Shown here: positions 49,840 through 62,256 of the stretch, piece by piece | Layout of the letters: every line of letters starts with the position of its first letter | Position numbering within the stretch: the first letter of the stretch is position 1 | The notes under the pieces: model-generated | Databases searched by the model: none | What the model was told of the DNA's origin: nothing | The model's input: the letters and a program-made list of their open reading frames with translations, nothing else | Made by a program: the position numbers and the translations under genes | From: Macrotrachela quadricornifera | Taxonomy: Eukaryota > Rotifera > Eurotatoria > Philodinida > Philodinidae | Direction: 5' to 3' | DNA: 64,000 bases | NCBI GenBank assembly: GCA_022393335.1 | Contig: JAJEKB010001187.1 | Span: 29,042-93,041 of the forward strand

Positions 49840-50319
49840 ATGTATTATTTTCAGATTTATGTTTCAATGGATGGTATTTATTTGCCCGACGGGCGACAAC
49901 TCGCTTTAATTGATCGCGATTGGATTCTTGACGAATTGCCACATTTAGGTAATCCAGACGATAATTCAGACGCAAATTATTTACTTGCATCAGCAGCAGC
50001 AGCTACTAGTAGTACAGGTGTTGCAACTGGTAATTCAGTTGGTCGAGGTACAACTGGTATTGGAACAGGTAGTGGTTCAACACACGGAATACCTAATTAT
50101 ACTAGTGGAGGTACTAGTGGTACTGATAATACAGGTGTAAATCATCACGGATCAGGAGTTAATCATAATCATAGTTTATTATATAATCCAGACGATTTTG
50201 AAGGTGATTTAACATTATTGTCAGAAATTGTTGACGAAACTCAAAATAAGTGGTCTGATTTTGGACTTAATCAATTGCTTACACCATACTCACGTTCAAT
50301 TCGACCAACATTTAAATAA
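49840..50319 (+). CDS. Unknown protein with Gly/Ser/Thr-rich centre
   Basis: A single exon of 159 aa, or 150 aa from the in-frame Met at 49867. A TTTTCAG acceptor at 49848-49854 lies inside the longer version, so the shorter start or an upstream exon is likely. The N-terminus (MDGIYLPDGRQLALIDRDWI) and C-terminus (DLTLLSEIVDETQNKWSDF, then LNQLLTPYSRS) look conserved and ordered, flanking ~75 low-complexity Gly/Ser/Thr/Asn residues with an Ala run. I do not recognise the family. It lies between hexokinase (254 nt upstream) and B4GAT1 (56 nt downstream) on the same strand; such spacing suggests co-transcription. Confidence 0.6.
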   Translation: MYYFQIYVSMDGIYLPDGRQLALIDRDWILDELPHLGNPDDNSDANYLLASAAAATSSTGVATGNSVGRGTTGIGTGSGSTHGIPNYTSGGTSGTDNTGVNHHGSGVNHNHSLLYNPDDFEGDLTLLSEIVDETQNKWSDFGLNQLLTPYSRSIRPTFK

Positions 50320-50375
50320 AGAAAGAAAAAAAAGTCAACCAAATTTTTAGTTTTTATCATTCTATACTATTCATT

Positions 50376-52856
50376 ATGCCTGTTATTCATCGTTATTATC
50401 TTCGTATAAAACGTTATGTTTTTCGATATAGTCATTCCTGTCGTCGACGAACGACCTTTTCTCATATTATAAAAATTCTATCTATTATTATTATTGCCTT
50501 TCTTTTTATGACACTTATAAATGGTGTTCTATTTTCAAGTATTTTCTTTTTACAAGAAAATAATAATGAACCAGATTATGATCTTGATACACGTCCATAT
50601 TATAAAACAATTGAAATGAAAAAACGTTTTGATGATTCAGGAAATTATTTAATTATACAAAATTTTATGCAATATAATACTAATTTAACAAAAAATGCTG
50701 ATTTACTTTCACTTAATTTACATACTGATATTGAAAAATTTCATTTATTATTACAACATACTAAAGTTTGGGATGGACCAATTTCATTAAGTTTATATGT
50801 TAAAGGTTCTAAAGGTAGTAATGATATTGATTATGCATCAATATTTCTTCGGTGTAATCGAAGATCATTTAAAGCACTTAATGTTCATCTTGTTATCTCA
50901 GCAAAAGCTTATAAAAGTAAGAAACAAATTATAGAATAATGATAATATAATGAGTAGTAAATAACTGTAAAGTTTTTTTCCTTGATATTATCTGTAAAAT
51001 GACTGGAGTTATACTTATAACGGCGTGAAATTTTACGCTCTATTGATTGATAATGTCCTTATAGAAAATGTCGCTCATATTGATTAAGAATGCATTACGA
51101 TGATTTGTAAATAGAATATCTTTGAGTATCGAAATGTAATTCTTTATATGAATATATAGATGAATAGTCATAATTGTATCTATTGAAAATAATAAAGGAG
51201 AAATTAATTCTATATATATATATATATATATGCTAAATTTCTAAGTTTAAATGTTTATGTCGAAGATTGCAACAAATACAGGAGAAGGTTTTGGTTTCCA
51301 TCTCATTCATATTCAAGTCGGATAGTTAATGTCATATATAATTGAGACGTATAATCGATTCAGTAAAATTACATTGATTTTCGTTAGTTTTCCTTTCATG
51401 AAACGTCTTGGAAGCAAAATGCGATGTTTTAATCAAATAATGATTTTGTTTATCATTACTATTCTTGTACTTCTTGCGAAGCACAATTCTAATATTCCTT
51501 TTATTTTGACGTCGATATTATATTTCTTCATTCGATGCACTGATATTTTGTTAGAGTTTATACTTTTATTTTTATAAACAGCAGTAATATTTGTATACTA
51601 TTAGTTGTTTAATAATACTGAAATGCCAATTAAGGCTTCCTCCCCAAAACAAAACGTCACTTTTCGTCAAAAGATCACGTTTTTATTATATATATACCTT
51701 TTTTTACTCAAAAAGTAAGAAAAAAAAGAGCTCTCTGCTGTGCGGCATCTAGAGATGCTCTTTCAAACAAAAAAAAAGTTTAAATATATAATATGAGTTT
51801 GGAAAGAGAAGTTTAGTTTGCCAACTTTCGCACTATAGATACAATATACCGTAAAAATTTCATACTATTTAAACGTATGTGAACTGAGATCGATTTTTGA
51901 GAGAGTAGAAGCCTCATAATGTCTTATTAACATAAGAATAAAATAAATTAAAGTTAAAATTAATGATTTCTTAATACTTTAACGTTTAATATTTGATTTA
52001 TATTTTAAATAACATTTAGGTTCCATATCCAATCAACATTATTCACATAGTGTCAAATATGCAGTTAGTTGTCAACATTTAACTTATATAAATCATACTG
52101 ATGAAACAGATTCTACTCCATATCCATCAAATCTTCTTCGAAATATAGCTCGTAATGGTATAACACACACTTCTGTACAATATATTCTTACACTTGATAT
52201 TGATATATTTCCATCATCTGATCTATTCCATCATCTTGTATCATTTTATACAAAAAAATCTAATGAAAATGAATTATTTAATCGTACACTTTATGTTATT
52301 CCAACATTTGAAATACATACTGATACAATAAAACGTTCAATACCATTACCACAAAATAAACGTGAATTAATATTATTATGGAATGATAAACAAATTCAAC
52401 CATATCAAAATGATGTTTGTCTATCATGTCAATTTTTGACAAATTATCTAGCATGGAAACAAGAAACAAGTAATGATGATATTTTACCAATATTTCGACC
52501 ACATTATGCTCAACCATGGAAACCTTTTTATATTGGTTCTAAAAATGTTCCTATGTTTGATCCACGTTTTAAATCACATGCACATGCAAGAATAAGTCAA
52601 GTATGATTTATAAAAAATAGAAAATTTTTTTTTTTTTATTAAAATTTTTTTTTTTTGTTTTTAGTGTTGCGAAAGTTTTATGACTGGTTATGACTATGCT
52701 GTATTAAATAATGTTTATCTTTATCGATTAGGTTTTCTTGATAAATCTCAATTACCAAATACAAAATTACTTGAAGATGATACATCATTATTACTTTTTC
52801 AACAATTTCAAGAAGATATATCTAAAAATTATATAAATACAAGCAGAAAATGTTGA
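50376..52856 (+). CDS. B4GAT1: Beta-1,4-glucuronyltransferase (B4GAT1 / GT49)
   Basis: Three exons (50376-50916, 52020-52600, 52665-52856) give 437 aa. B4GAT1 is a Golgi type II enzyme that adds glucuronic acid in the primer for LARGE on alpha-dystroglycan. Seen: a basic cytosolic tail, a signal-anchor helix (about residues 31-58) and a lumenal GT49 domain with NLLRNIARNG, the metal-binding DID at residues 240-242 in LTLDIDIFPS, a PTFEIH strand, CLSCQFLTNY, PWKPFYIG, VPMFDPRFK and RISQCCESFMTGYDYAVLN. The terminal NTSRKC resembles the family end. The first intron is 1.1 kb. An AG motif lies 26 nt before the ATG. TPC2 starts 125 nt after the stop. Confidence 0.92.
50917..52019. other. 1.1-kb intron of B4GAT1
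   Basis: Contains an AT microsatellite near 51210-51230 and otherwise stop-rich frames. A hydrophobic frame at 51329-51577 looks fortuitous. Confidence 0.45.
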
Positions 52857-52981
52857 TCTTTTTTTTTTTTTTTCTAAATGAATATAGTTATTCTTTTCTT
52901 TTTTTTTCTTTTACATATAAACACATCTATTATAAATGGTAGAGAAATAAAAACTGGGTACATATGTTATAATTTGTAGAT

Positions 52982-55900
52982 ATGTATAGAAGTCAAACAG
53001 TATCATCTGCAACTACAGATGAAGAAAATGGTTATATCATTCATAGTCCACCTATAACGATGAAAAATCGTCTACGAAATTTTTTTGGTATACCAAAACC
53101 AATAGACATTGAACATATTGATAATGAAAATTCTTCTTGGTGTATGTTTTAATCATAGAAGACAAGTTTTTTTTTCTAGAATATTTTAATTATTTTAGCT
53201 TATAATACACTTCTATGTGCTACTATCTTCTTAGAAGATGCTGTTAATTATCAATCTATAGTACATAAAGTAACAAAAAATTATTTATCTGTTTATCGAT
53301 GGTTTTCTAGTCCATTAATTAGAAAGTAATTAAATTAATTTAAATAATTTTATATACTAATCTCTCACATATAGATTACATCATATTGCTCTAACAATTA
53401 ATCTTTGTTTGGCTTTTTTTGAACGACCATCATCATTTAGTGTAACATCAGATGTTCGTGATAAACCTGATCGAATTGTTTTTTCATATTTATTACTTAT
53501 GATTATTGAGGGTTTAACATTGATTTGGTTTCTTATTTATATTTTTACTAAAGTAAGATATCGAATATCTAATTAAGTGTGGGTGGGTTTTTTGATATAT
53601 TTTAAGAATAATAGATTGCATGTCTTGGTATAAAGCATGCGCGAAAACGTTTTTGGCTTATTGCTTTTCTTAGTGTTACACTTTATTCTTTATGTGAATG
53701 GTTTGCTATGACTTTTTTAATTAGTCATACATATAATGGTGTATGTAGAAATTTCTTAATTAATTGTAAAGAATATAGATATTTAGATTCGTCTTCGACG
53801 TATTTTTCGTCCTTTATTTATGATTGAATCATCTCAATTAATGAAAAAAGCATTAAAAGCTGTACAAAAAGATTCATTAACTATAATTGCGTAAATAAAT
53901 TATACAAAAAAAAAATTATTACTACTTTTTCTTTTCATTATTTATAGTTGTGTTTCAATGGCACTTGCTCATATACTCTTCTTTGCTGTTATGGCTATGT
54001 TTCTTTTTCCTCGATCAGCAGTAATTTTTATATAAAATTTTTCTAAGAAATTTTCTTTTTGTATCTAGGATTATGAAGATAGTCAAGGCAGTACTTATTT
54101 TCCTAGTTTACATGATTCAGTTTTTCAATTACTTGTATTATATTCAACAGCAAATAATCCAGATGTAATGATGCCAGGTAATATTTATTATTTTTATTTA
54201 ATTAAATATATAATTCTATTATTAATAGCTTATTCCGATAATCGATTGAATGTTTTATTCTTTATTGTTTTTGTTGTTATTGGTAACATGTACGAAATAT
54301 TGATAATAATAATTAGAATTTGTTTTATTTGTTTATTTAATTTAGGCATTTATTGGATACAAAATATAATAACTGCTGTAGTTTATCGTGCTTTTCGAGG
54401 ATATTTTTTAAATTCAATTATTAATTCACAATTACGACGACGAGTAGCTATAAGAGCGTCATTTGAAATTTTAAAAAAACGAATATTAAATGAAGAAACG
54501 AATGAGATGAGGTATTCATTTTTTATAAAAATTGATTTATTTTGATAGTTAGAATGTAATAATATGATTATTTTTCTTAGAAATTTAAATATATGTTGAT
54601 TTTATTTATTTTTTTTTGTTTTGTTTATTTGAAGAGATACTGTACCAATATCTATTGTTGAAACAATTGTCAATTCAGCATCAATGAATAAATGGCATTC
54701 TGATCGAATAAATCAAGTTAAAAAACATCTAGAAGAATTATTAAATATAATTTAAGAATTTTTTTTCAGAGATTATCTGAGATTATATCTGAAAATGGAA
54801 CAATTAATCTTGATCAATATTCTGAAATAATGAAATTATTAGATTTAAATCCTAAATTAGAAGCTGTAAGATAAAAATATAAATATAAATATAAATAAAA
54901 TAAATAAAATGATTTCATTTTTAGGAAGTTGAAATTCAAACATTAGGTCAAAATTTAATTGATCGATTTAAAGCTGTTGGTCGTTCAAAAATTTTCGATA
55001 GTATCGGTACTTTATTTGCTCTAATAAGTGTTCTACTTGCTACAGTCAGTATGAAATTATTTATAATTAGATTTTTATATAATTAGATTTTATTTTAAAT
55101 AGATTGAAGTTAGTAATCGTCATTTACATTCGGAATATAAAGAATTATTTGCTCGTACAGTACTTATTGCATTCATTAATTTAAGTTTTATGATTTATTT
55201 TGTACTTGAAATAATAATGAAAGCATGGTCATTTGGTCCAGATAAATTTTTTCGTTCATCATCTGCACATATATTAGAAGCAGCGGTAGCTTTTGCATGT
55301 TTGGTAAGAGAAAAACAATTTGATTTTCGTTTTTTTTTTTTTTGTAAATATTATTTTGATTATGAATAGATTTTGCAAATAATACATATGGCAATTACTG
55401 GATCACCTGTTGTTTCTGAACAGTAAAGAAAAAAACAATATAAAAAAATTTTTTTTTTCGTGATATTTAATTTTTATTAAATAGTGATTTACATCTAACA
55501 CCAAAACAAATTCCATTTTTTACATTATGGGAAGCAATAAAAACGTGTAATATGTTATTTATTTATCGATTAGTTCGATTTTTACCAGCATCAAAAAATA
55601 TTCAAATTATTGTTGGAACAGTTATTGATGAAATTCGAAATGGTGGTGCTTTTTTTGGAGTTTTATTTGTAAATTGAATTATTTTATAGTAGATTTATTT
55701 TAAATAGAAATTCTTTTTTATTTTTAGAGTTTTTACTATGCATATTCAATTCTTGGTATGGAATTATTTGGAGGTGCTGTAGATAATCTTTTAATAAAAC
55801 AAAGTCAATTAAATACAACGTAAATATATAGCTTATCTATAGAAAATATTTAAAAAATCTTCTCGTATATCTTTAGTATTTAAATTGAATTAAAAATTTC

Positions 55901-57395
55901 ATAAGCTTTAAAAATAGGTATCAATTGATATTTTGCATTACAGAAAAGAATACAAACATTTCCTTTTTTGTTTTCTGCATTAAAAAAAATTATTAATAAA
56001 GTTAAGTAACAAAGATATACTAAAAACTTTTTGAATATCCTGTGTTTTATATATAAATTTATTTTTTAGAATTTGTGGAACTTATGAACAACTTGAATAT
56101 TGGCCAAATGGTTTTGATGATTTTTTTGTAAGTTGAGATATAAAATACATTTTCTACCTCAACCATTGTATCGCAGATATTACATTAGTTATATCATCGT
56201 GTAGTCTATGTACATTACGAGACATGATTATTTAAATATAGTATTCAAAAAATCGAATAATGTATTATGGAATGGAAAGAATGAGAATAAGAGCTAACAG
56301 TATGTGATTGTGATTTTATTTTAGGATATCCAGAGTGTGTTGTAGGTTGTTAAAGAATGAATCTAGGAAATCACATGGAAGAAGCACTTCAATTATATTC
56401 AGGGAGTTTGAAGCCGATTTATAGCTATTTTACTGAATTCTTGATCCATTCCGAAGTGTTCAGTAAAAAGTCAAATAACGGAATATTAGATCGAAATTCT
56501 GCCATTTGATTCTTCAGTAAATACTTCAAAATGAGTGAAAAATTTAGTGAATCGGTTATAAATCAAGTACACCGAGTTATGCGTACAAACATTTTTATAT
56601 TTTTCCAGTCTCACTAAGACCTGGTTATGAAATCAATACGAGCCTAAACGACAAGATACAATTAGTATGGTAGAACTCATTGAATTCGAGATTTTTGTTT
56701 TTGACACTAAACGATGACTACTAGTAGATCTGGCTTTATTAATATTTCTTAAACCATAACTCATATCTTTAATAAAATCTCTTGGAAGTGAGCTTTTAAA
56801 ATAAATACAATGATCTTTTCGAAACAATCTCTCATATTACAAAAAAATCTCTAGACAGTCAAATTATGAATTTTAATTTTTTTTAGTCTTCAATTGTTAC
56901 ACTTTATAATATAATGATTGTTAATCAATGGTTTGTTTTTGTTAATGCTTTTCGAACTGCAACAAATACAAGGTAAACCTTTTTATATTATATCTATTTA
57001 TTTATTTTTTTTAATATTGTATACTTTCAAATAGATGGAGTGAACTGTATTTTATATTTTGGTATTTATTTGTTACAACTATTGGATTAAATATATGCCT
57101 TGCATTAAGTGGTGATGTATGTATAAATATTTAATTATAATATTTGTATTCTTATTTATTCATTTTAGATCCATGATGCTAAAAAAAAACGAGCTGATGA
57201 ACATGAAGAATTAATTGTATCAAATATGTTTGATATTTATCAGTATGTTAGAAATAAAAATAAAATAAAATAAAATTTTTATTTTCTAGATCCCAATTAA
57301 ATGAACCATCAACTGAAATAATAAAACAAAAATTAAATGATCATCCATATATAAATTTTCAACAAAGTTCATCTGAAGGAATTAATAGTGCTTAA
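52982..57395 (+). CDS. TPCN2: Two-pore channel 2 (TPC2) homologue
   Basis: Twenty-one exons join with every phase consistent to 776 aa (human about 752). They start at 52982, 53199, 53375, 53615, 53787, 53948, 54069, 54229, 54346, 54635, 54770, 54925, 55103, 55370, 55485, 55728, 56070, 56887, 57035, 57169 and 57290. TPC2 is an endolysosomal Na+/Ca2+ channel gated by PI(3,5)P2 and NAADP. Seen: two six-helix domains; FLEDAVNYQSIVHKV before S1; LRRIFRPLF; three lysines of the IS4-S5 lipid site in LMKKALKAV; filter I in TANNPDVMMPAYS; FRGYFLNS after IS6; IIS4 as IYRLVRFLP; and the pore-II block CGTYEQLEYWPNGFDDFF with filter motif VNQ where human TPC2 has VNN. One 759-nt intron (56128-56886) splits pore II. 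The gene is convergent with the protease, 143 nt apart. Confidence 0.94.
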
Positions 57396-57538
57396 AAAAT
57401 TTACTGTTTTTTTTTTTATTTAATTTTTCTAATTTTTTTTTTGAATTTTGAAATGATTTACAAATTAAATATAAAAGCTATTTTATTTATTTGATTATAT
57501 ACAAAATATAACAAAGTATATGATCACAAATAGATATT

Positions 57539-59949
57539 TCAATTAGATATGATTTTTAAAATCCATTCGGAATAATAAGAAACTTTTGTATAAACACCAA
57601 GACCAGCACAACTAAAACCCCAAGAAATTAAACCAACTAGATGCCATCGACCATTACGTAATAATATCATAGGACCACCTGAATCACCCTATTAAAGAAA
57701 AAGAAAATATTTTATGTTTAAATTATATTAAATCATTGAAATTTACTTGACAAGCATCACATGTAGAATTTTCACATAAACCAGCACAATAACTTGTTTC
57801 CCAACTAATTGCTTTTAATCCACATTGATCATTTGATTGAATAGGTACTTCTACTTCACGTAAATGTCGAAAAATTCCCTTATCTTTTCGAAAAAAAAAA
57901 TCCTATATACAAAATTTTTCTAGAAAAAATAATTTTACCTCGTGTTGAACCCCAACCAGTAACAAGTGTTCGTTCACCTTGCTTAACAATGTCATTAATA
58001 GATGGTAAACAAATAGATCCAATAAATGGATTAAATATAAGTGGTTCAGATAGACGAAGTAATGCAATATCATGCATCCATCTAGTTGACTTTCCACTAT
58101 ATGATGGGTACTATTCAGAAATAAAAAATAAGAAAATCTTACCAGATGCAGTATAATGATTATAATACTCAACCTTGAATTTTTTTTTAAGGATGTACTC
58201 GTGAAGTTCTGATCATTTTCCAAGGTTGAGATATTCTCAAAATACTGAAGGTTGCAAGGATTATGTTGCACTCGATATTTCAAACTATTAATGATGACGA
58301 ATATGCAAGAGTTACCTAAATTCTGAAGGAATTCGGAACTCAAACATCAATAGCAAAAATAGAATTCTAGGAGCTCATGAGATTCCACTCAATAGAGACA
58401 ATATTCCTTGAAACATACAGTCGAATAGTACATATGTTTAACGTATTTATAGTTTATTTCACCTTTAGATAGAACTATTTTCAGATATTGTGTCATACGC
58501 TTTATTTATGTTTATGCTCTCACAATCAATCATATAAGATGTTTGACAAATGCATATGTACTTCTCCCTTGTTCACAAGATTCTTTGAGTTCAAAATTCA
58601 TAGTATTCGGATCCTGCTAATCGGATGTTTTAATCAATAGAGAAAAGCATAGTTCTATAGACTAAAATATATTTAAAAAAATGATGCAGTGATATCTATA
58701 ATTTTCTTCGACTCGTATCTAATTCCATATATGAATATTACCATAAAAGAAGTCATAGACGAACCAATCTTTCAGTGAAAACAAAGATGTACAATCAAGC
58801 TGAAAATACATACAACTACAATTTGCTTGATAGTTCTAGCGGTTCTCGAAGGTTCTATTCGATATCGATCATGTATACCAAATTCTGCCACTATATGTCT
58901 TGGATGTGTTCTATATTAAATAAAATATTGATTAATAATAGTTTTTTTTTTTTTATTAAATATAATTATTTGTATATATACCCATTGACACAATGTGCTG
59001 CAGTTACAATCCATTTTGTATTGATAACACTTGCTAAAATATTTAAAGAAAATATTTTATTTAAAGAAAAAATAATAATAAATTAACCTCCACAAAATTG
59101 ACCACGACTATTAAGAAGAACTTGCCATGGATGACTATGTGGTATTGCTTGTCGACCACCAACAATTCGACTTAAAATTTCTGAATAATATCGATTACCA
59201 TTTGCCCATGTTATACCACATTCTGAAAATAATGATGTTCGAATATTGACAGGTTTTTTTAATGGTAAACTAGTAGTAGTTGTTGTTGTTGTTAATAAGG
59301 TTGGAGATGTACTTGATATTTCTAACAACAAAAAAAACAAATTTCAAACGAAAGAAAAAAACCAATAAGAATGTACGTGGAATATGAAATAAATAATATT
59401 TCATTAAAAAATTTACATCAAGTTTTGGATCAATAATATTAAGTTCAATCATTAATAATTGTCCAATACCACCAACATGTATATTATGACGATTTCCACA
59501 TACTTCAATTTTTTCATGTTTTAATCCTACTGTCCATAAACTAATCGATCCACGACGACAACCTGTATGTATATATTCTTTAGTTGAAATTGGAATATAA
59601 ACATAAACAAATTCAATAAAAATTCTCTATATAATCAAAAAAATTTTAATTTAAAAATATTTTTTATAATTAGAAAATTTTTAACCTGATGAAAATCACT
59701 GGCAATTAACCATTGACAATGAACAGGTAAATTAGTATACATCATAACAGTTTTATTGAAAATAAGAATACCATTATGATCTGTTAAACTACGTAATAAT
59801 GGACAATTGAGTAATATAACCCCTTGAATATAATTGATTATTATAATCATTATTAACACTAAATTTTTGCCTATATATTCAAACAATAAAATACATGAAG
59901 ACTTTGAAAAATTAATAAACTTATCACCGGGCAGTACAATAATCATCAT
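57539..59949 (-). CDS. CUB-domain trypsin-like serine protease
   Basis: Eight exons (59686-59949, 59377-59626, 59088-59321, 58982-59033, 58814-58910, 57939-58110, 57747-57883, 57539-57688) join in phase to 451 aa. Seen: a hydrophobic N-terminal segment that could be a signal peptide or anchor (around [15 protein letters not shown]); a CUB-like domain (HCQWLIAS, then CRRGSI and EVCGNRHN); a Thr run; then a trypsin domain with activation site [15 protein letters not shown], catalytic His in TAAHC, Asp in HDIALLRL and Ser in GDSGGPM. The residue six before the catalytic Ser is Asp (STCDACQGDSGG), predicting cleavage after Lys/Arg. The unpaired-looking Cys of FSECGITW probably tethers the prodomain. 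The start codon is uncertain: the first Met of the open frame is used, but a Met 34 codons later would make a cleaner signal peptide. One intron is 703 nt. Confidence 0.88.
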
Positions 59950-62256
59950 GTTGTTGACAATGATTGAAATTTATTCGAATAGTTTGGATTTTAAACATCA
60001 TTTTCGTAAGAATTTTTTTTGGTTTCAAACAACAATGAATAATTATACTTTTTTTCAATGATTAAAAGGTATCTTTCGTTTAATCTTCAAATCAAAAAAA
60101 AAAAACTAATGATCAATTTATATCAAAAAGAAGAAAAATTTATATTATTCTTTAATATATTTTTGAAATACTCATATATTTTATTTCTTAATTATTAATT
60201 TAATATTTTAACAAAAGAAAATATTATCAAAATTATTGTATTAAAATTCATTTTATGTGACCTCAATTGAACAATCGATTTTTTGTTTGGCTTCTTTTAT
60301 TTCTTTATCCCATTGAGTATATAATAAAAGTATTTATGTAAATGATCATCTCTTTACAAAGAAAACTGTCTTATTCTTGAATTATATATTTTATCGTCTC
60401 AATTAGTTTTATTATATTTAAACATGCATGTGCACACATATAAAGTGAAATTTAAAATTCGGCATTTTTTCTTTTTCTTCTTTGTAATCTACTCTCTATT
60501 ATTGTCATCAAATATTATATTATGATAAGCAATGCATAGACACACTTTTATGAACAGGATATATATATAAAGAGTAAGTATTATAATAATATTGGTAACA
60601 CTGAATATTTCGATATATTAGTAATGTAATAATACTGAACATAAGTGCACCATTTGAGTATATATGTAATTTATTTTTCTTTTTACTTCACCCACATTGC
60701 TTTTTTTGTGTCTCTCTTTTGTTCTAAATACATATTATGATTAAGAGTTTATGCGCCTACAAACTTGAGTAGTCAGTTGGTTTGTATGTGCTCAATTTGT
60801 TGCTTATTGGTTGTCTCTTATTCTTTCTCTCTTTTTTACGTTAGTTGTAAACGAAGAACGTATATAAGATGATTGTCCAGTACTGTTAGTAGGTCATTGA
60901 CTCACATCGACATCGTCTTTCTTGCTCTTTTTCTCTCTTTTTCTATATTATCGATGATAAAAAGGACTAATCTATATGTGTGCTGTTGCAACCTTTTTAC
61001 CTCTTGCGTGGTAGTAATAGTTGGTGTATGAAAGAAAAAGAAAGAAAAAACGAACGGAAGGACAACGACCAAAATAACCGATAGCAATATATACACAAAG
61101 AGTCAGTTGCTTGCTTGCCTCCTCCATCTGTCGACCTAATAGTGATTATAACTTGATCGTTCGGGTTCAATTTTTTTTCTCTTCTTTCGCTGAGACAGCG
61201 GTGTTAGTAATGATCATGATGATGATTCCAAGTTAAACATGATTTGATTCTTTCTCTTTTCGTTGCCTTTCTCTTATATATTTCGATGGACAATGTGTAT
61301 TTGCAAAGATTTGAATAAATTGTTCGTAAGCTTATTAAGTTTTTATATATTGTAATACTTTTACTTTTCGTATTTATCATTATGCAAACAAATTATATTT
61401 TGAACGAAAAATAATTTTTATTTTAAACTTGTTTTTCTTTACCTATAAGATTTCTTCTGTATATAAATAAAATTTAACAAGTATGTATTTTTATTGATTA
61501 TAATAATTAGAAAGCAATTTTCTACTGTATATTGACGGATCGATATGAATTCACAAATAAGTTATAATATCTCGATAGATTAAAGTTAATTTTAATTTGA
61601 TTATTATAAGATTACTGTTTTAAGATTGATTGAGAATTCTGTTAAGAGTTAATCATCATTTTTTGAATAAGTTTTGATGATTTCGAGTAATTCAGTTCGA
61701 CCTTTTACTGTTAAAGAGAACAACCTTGGAGACGCTCATCTATTATAAGATTTATTAAGATCAAAAAAGTTTTTTATAGTATAGCTCTAGTTTATATTTA
61801 TTTGTGTGATTTTTCATAGTAATCTTAGCTCATATTACATCAAAAATTTAGCCTAGAAGATTCATCATTCGCATCAAAATCTTAAGATTTTAAGACATTA
61901 TTACATTAAAAATTTTATTAAGAGTACAGTTTAGATTAAAATTCAAAATTTTGAACTCGACAAACTTTAATACAGTTCGACTTACATAATCTATTTGTCT
62001 AACTACATTAAATTTTCCTTTGTTTTTTTTTATGCACTTACATCATCAGGAGAATAAAGTATCATTTGTACACTTCAGTATATTTTATTCTATTACATCG
62101 ACATATTCTAAATGAGGTCGCCACAAATCATAGAAATTATTGGTTAATCAATGGAACTTGTTTATTTCTCTCTTACCAATCATGATTTTTTTTGTTGTTT
62201 CAGATGCATTATTATTATTATAAAATTCAATAATCTCGATATTTATCGTTTAAGAA
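59950..62256. other. Intergenic and tropomyosin upstream region
   Basis: A 2.3-kb spacer between divergent genes. A strong TTTGTTGTTTCAG acceptor at 62190-62202 just before the tropomyosin ATG suggests a non-coding first exon somewhere to the left. No other feature supported. Confidence 0.5.

Noticed and set aside
51329..51577. 82-aa hydrophobic frame
   Set aside because: Located in the B4GAT1 intron; composition alone does not support a gene.
52296..52517. 73-aa minus-strand frame
   Set aside because: Antisense shadow of the B4GAT1 catalytic exon.
56633..56827. 64-aa minus-strand frame
   Set aside because: Lies in the 759-nt TPC2 intron without motifs or splice support.
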